Shown here in pieces: positions 5,541 to 6,900 of a DNA stretch of 6,900 nucleotides. The notes beneath the pieces were generated by a model. The model did not search any database, was not told the origin of the DNA, and was given only the letters and a program-made list of their open reading frames with translations. Numbering within the stretch: the stretch's first letter is position 1; each line of letters begins with the position of its first letter. A program made the position numbers and the translations under genes. The stretch covers positions 1 to 6,900 of the forward strand of contig URVW01000091.1 in NCBI GenBank assembly GCA_900551435.1, written 5' to 3'. The DNA comes from an uncultured Faecalibacterium sp. Lineage in GTDB: Bacteria; Bacillota; Clostridia; Oscillospirales; Ruminococcaceae.

Positions 5541-5605
5541 CGATTTTCCGTAATTGTTTCCAAATTGTTAAAACGCATAAGCGGGCAAAGAACTTTTTTC
5601 TTCTG

Positions 5606-5653
5606 AAGTGGTGGTGTTCACGATGAGCACCACCACTTTTCCGTTTTGTTTTT
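5606..5653 (+). terminator. Intrinsic terminator between the structured RNA and the recombinase gene
   Basis: AAGTGGTGGTG (5606-5616) and CACCACCACTT (5628-5638) pair perfectly, and four further pairs close on a CGA triloop (5617-5627), giving about 15 pairs. T-rich sequence follows on the plus strand: TTTT, CCG, TTTTG, TTTTT. The minus-strand tail is A-rich, so it works rightward only. The only upstream plus-strand unit it could serve within this gap is the structured RNA region. Confidence 0.85.
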
Positions 5654-5654
5654 C

Positions 5655-5683
5655 TTGCAAACAGGTGTGAAATATGGTATATA
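5655..5683 (+). promoter_or_regulatory. Promoter of the serine recombinase gene
   Basis: TTGCAA (5655-5660) and TATATA (5678-5683) are separated by 17 bases, a good sigma-A type match. It begins right after the preceding terminator. The expected start is near 5690, leaving a leader of about 45 bases before the ATG at 5736. Confidence 0.65.
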
Positions 5684-5735
5684 GGTTATACGAAACATTG
5701 CGTTGATTCAATGATGTGCAAAGAGAGGTGCTACC

Positions 5736-6900
5736 ATGACCGCCGTAATCTACGCCCGCTATTCATCCGACAGTCAGCGAGAAGCGTCCATTGAAGGGCA
5801 GCTGCGCGACTGCAAGGACTACGCCGAGAAGAACGGTATCACCGTGGTCGGCACCTACATCGACCGTGCTTACTCTGCCAAAACGGATGACCGCCCGGAC
5901 TTTCAGCGGATGATCAAAGACAGCGGAAAGAAAATCTTCGATGTGGTTCTGGTCTGGAAGCTGGACCGCTTTGCCCGGAACCGATTCGATGCTGTGAACT
6001 ACAAGTACCAGCTGGAAAAGAACGGTGTCCATCTGGTGTCTGCCATGGAACCCATTTCGCAGGGGCCTGAAGGCATTATGGTGGAGAGTATGCTTATCGG
6101 CATGGCGGAATACTATTCCGCCGAACTTGCCCTGAAAGTGGCGCGCGGTGAGCGCGAAAACGCCCTCCAGTGCAAGTACAACGGCGGTGTGGTGCCGCTG
6201 GGCTTCACCATTGGCAAGGAGGACAGGCTGTACCATATCGACCCGGAGACGGCTCCCATCGTGCAGGAAATCTTCAGCCGGTATGCCGACGGCGAACCGG
6301 CCGAGAAGATCGCAGCATCCCTGAACGAGCGCGGTCTGCGTACCCGCACCGGGAAGCCGTTCGTGAAGAACAGCTTCTTCCAGATCTTCCGGAACCGCCG
6401 CTACATAGGCGAGTACCGCTATAAAGACATCGTGACACCGGGCGGCATTCCCGCCATCGTGGACGAGGATTTGTTCAACCGGGTACAGCAGCGTTTTGAG
6501 CAGAACAAGATCGCCCACGGTCGGCCTGCAAAAGAGGATGTGAGCTATCTGCTGACCACCAAGCTGTTCTGTGGCAAGTGCGGCACCCTGATGGGTGGCG
6601 AAAGCGGCACCAGCCACATGGGAAACACCTACTATTACTACAAGTGCGGCAACGCCAAACGCCACGGCAAGGCGCACTGCGACCTGAAAGCCATCCGCAA
6701 GGAGCCTCTGGAGCGGTTCGTGGTGGACACTGCCATTAAGGTGATTTTCAGCGATGAAATCATCGAACAGCTGATAGATTTGGTCATGGAAGCCCAGCAG
6801 AAGGAGAACACCCGGCTGCCTGTCCTGAAAGACCAGCTCAGGGACACAGAGAAGCGGCTGGCAAACCTTCTGGAAGCCATTGAACAGGGCATCCTGACCC
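5736..6900 (+). CDS. Large serine recombinase of an integrative element, C-terminus beyond the window
   Basis: The frame is open from the ATG at 5736 to the window end (388 codons). AGAGAGGTG lies 5 bases upstream of the start. The N-terminal resolvase domain (about 1-145) begins MTAVIYARYSSDSQREASIE, with the catalytic Ser10 in the Y-x-R-x-S pattern, Gln14, and the VWKLDRFAR segment (73-81) with active-site arginines. The Recombinase domain (about 150-265) starts near GGVVPLGF. A zinc ribbon uses FCGKCG (Cys279, Cys282) with Cys304 and Cys315. A charged helical segment (about 340 on) is probably the coiled coil that controls synapsis. Family members usually have 450-600 residues, so perhaps 100-200 are missing. 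Such enzymes integrate and excise conjugative or mobilizable elements and some phages. Which kind is not shown here. Confidence 0.94.
   Translation, partial: MTAVIYARYSSDSQREASIEGQLRDCKDYAEKNGITVVGTYIDRAYSAKTDDRPDFQRMIKDSGKKIFDVVLVWKLDRFARNRFDAVNYKYQLEKNGVHLVSAMEPISQGPEGIMVESMLIGMAEYYSAELALKVARGERENALQCKYNGGVVPLGFTIGKEDRLYHIDPETAPIVQEIFSRYADGEPAEKIAASLNERGLRTRTGKPFVKNSFFQIFRNRRYIGEYRYKDIVTPGGIPAIVDEDLFNRVQQRFEQNKIAHGRPAKEDVSYLLTTKLFCGKCGTLMGGESGTSHMGNTYYYYKCGNAKRHGKAHCDLKAIRKEPLERFVVDTAIKVIFSDEIIEQLIDLVMEAQQKENTRLPVLKDQLRDTEKRLANLLEAIEQGILT

Noticed and set aside
5763..6677. A 304-codon open frame on the minus strand
   Set aside because: It is antisense to the serine recombinase, whose catalytic and zinc-binding motifs are intact in the plus-strand frame.
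1..6900. CRISPR array, toxin-antitoxin pair or phage defence genes
   Set aside because: No regularly spaced direct repeats and no genes with such domains were found in the readable frames.

Overview
The window looks like chromosomal DNA from a low-oxygen gut Clostridia species, most likely of the Faecalibacterium/Ruminococcaceae type. This rests on GC-rich Firmicutes-style genes with strong AGGAGG ribosome binding sites, and on a short GC-rich double-hairpin repeat of a kind I associate with Faecalibacterium genomes (memory only). The genus is an inference.

Left part, minus strand (1-2493): a housekeeping block reads leftward as ruvC, ruvA, ruvB and the start of a class I SAM-dependent methyltransferase that runs off the edge. 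RuvAB binds and branch-migrates Holliday junctions and RuvC cuts them, so the three act as one machine. ruvA and ruvB are 3 bp apart. ruvC and ruvA are separated by 134 bp holding a palindromic repeat whose end overlaps the ruvA ribosome binding site. A good promoter with an extended -10 drives ruvC.

Middle (2494-2930): a divergent tRNA-Val(GAC) gene on the plus strand has an A-tract-rich promoter and a strong intrinsic terminator. More inverted repeats separate it from the converging accessory genes.

Right part (2931-5336), minus strand: an AraC-family regulator lies upstream of a secreted lipoprotein built of GLUG-like beta-helix coils with a repeated cysteine. The regulator has its own promoter. 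A terminator overlaps its stop codon and runs directly into a separate extended -10 promoter for the lipoprotein. The regulator's target is not shown by the sequence.

Far right (5337-6900), plus strand: a non-coding stretch of about 180 bases folds on paper into a closed, multi-helix RNA: an outer helix, a side hairpin and a tight three-way junction with a GNRA-capped arm. It is followed by an intrinsic terminator. I think this is a real structured non-coding RNA and the most interesting item here. After it comes a promoter and the first 388 codons of a large serine recombinase of an integrative element, cut by the window end. The stretch from the tRNA rightward therefore looks like an accessory region next to a conserved core operon.
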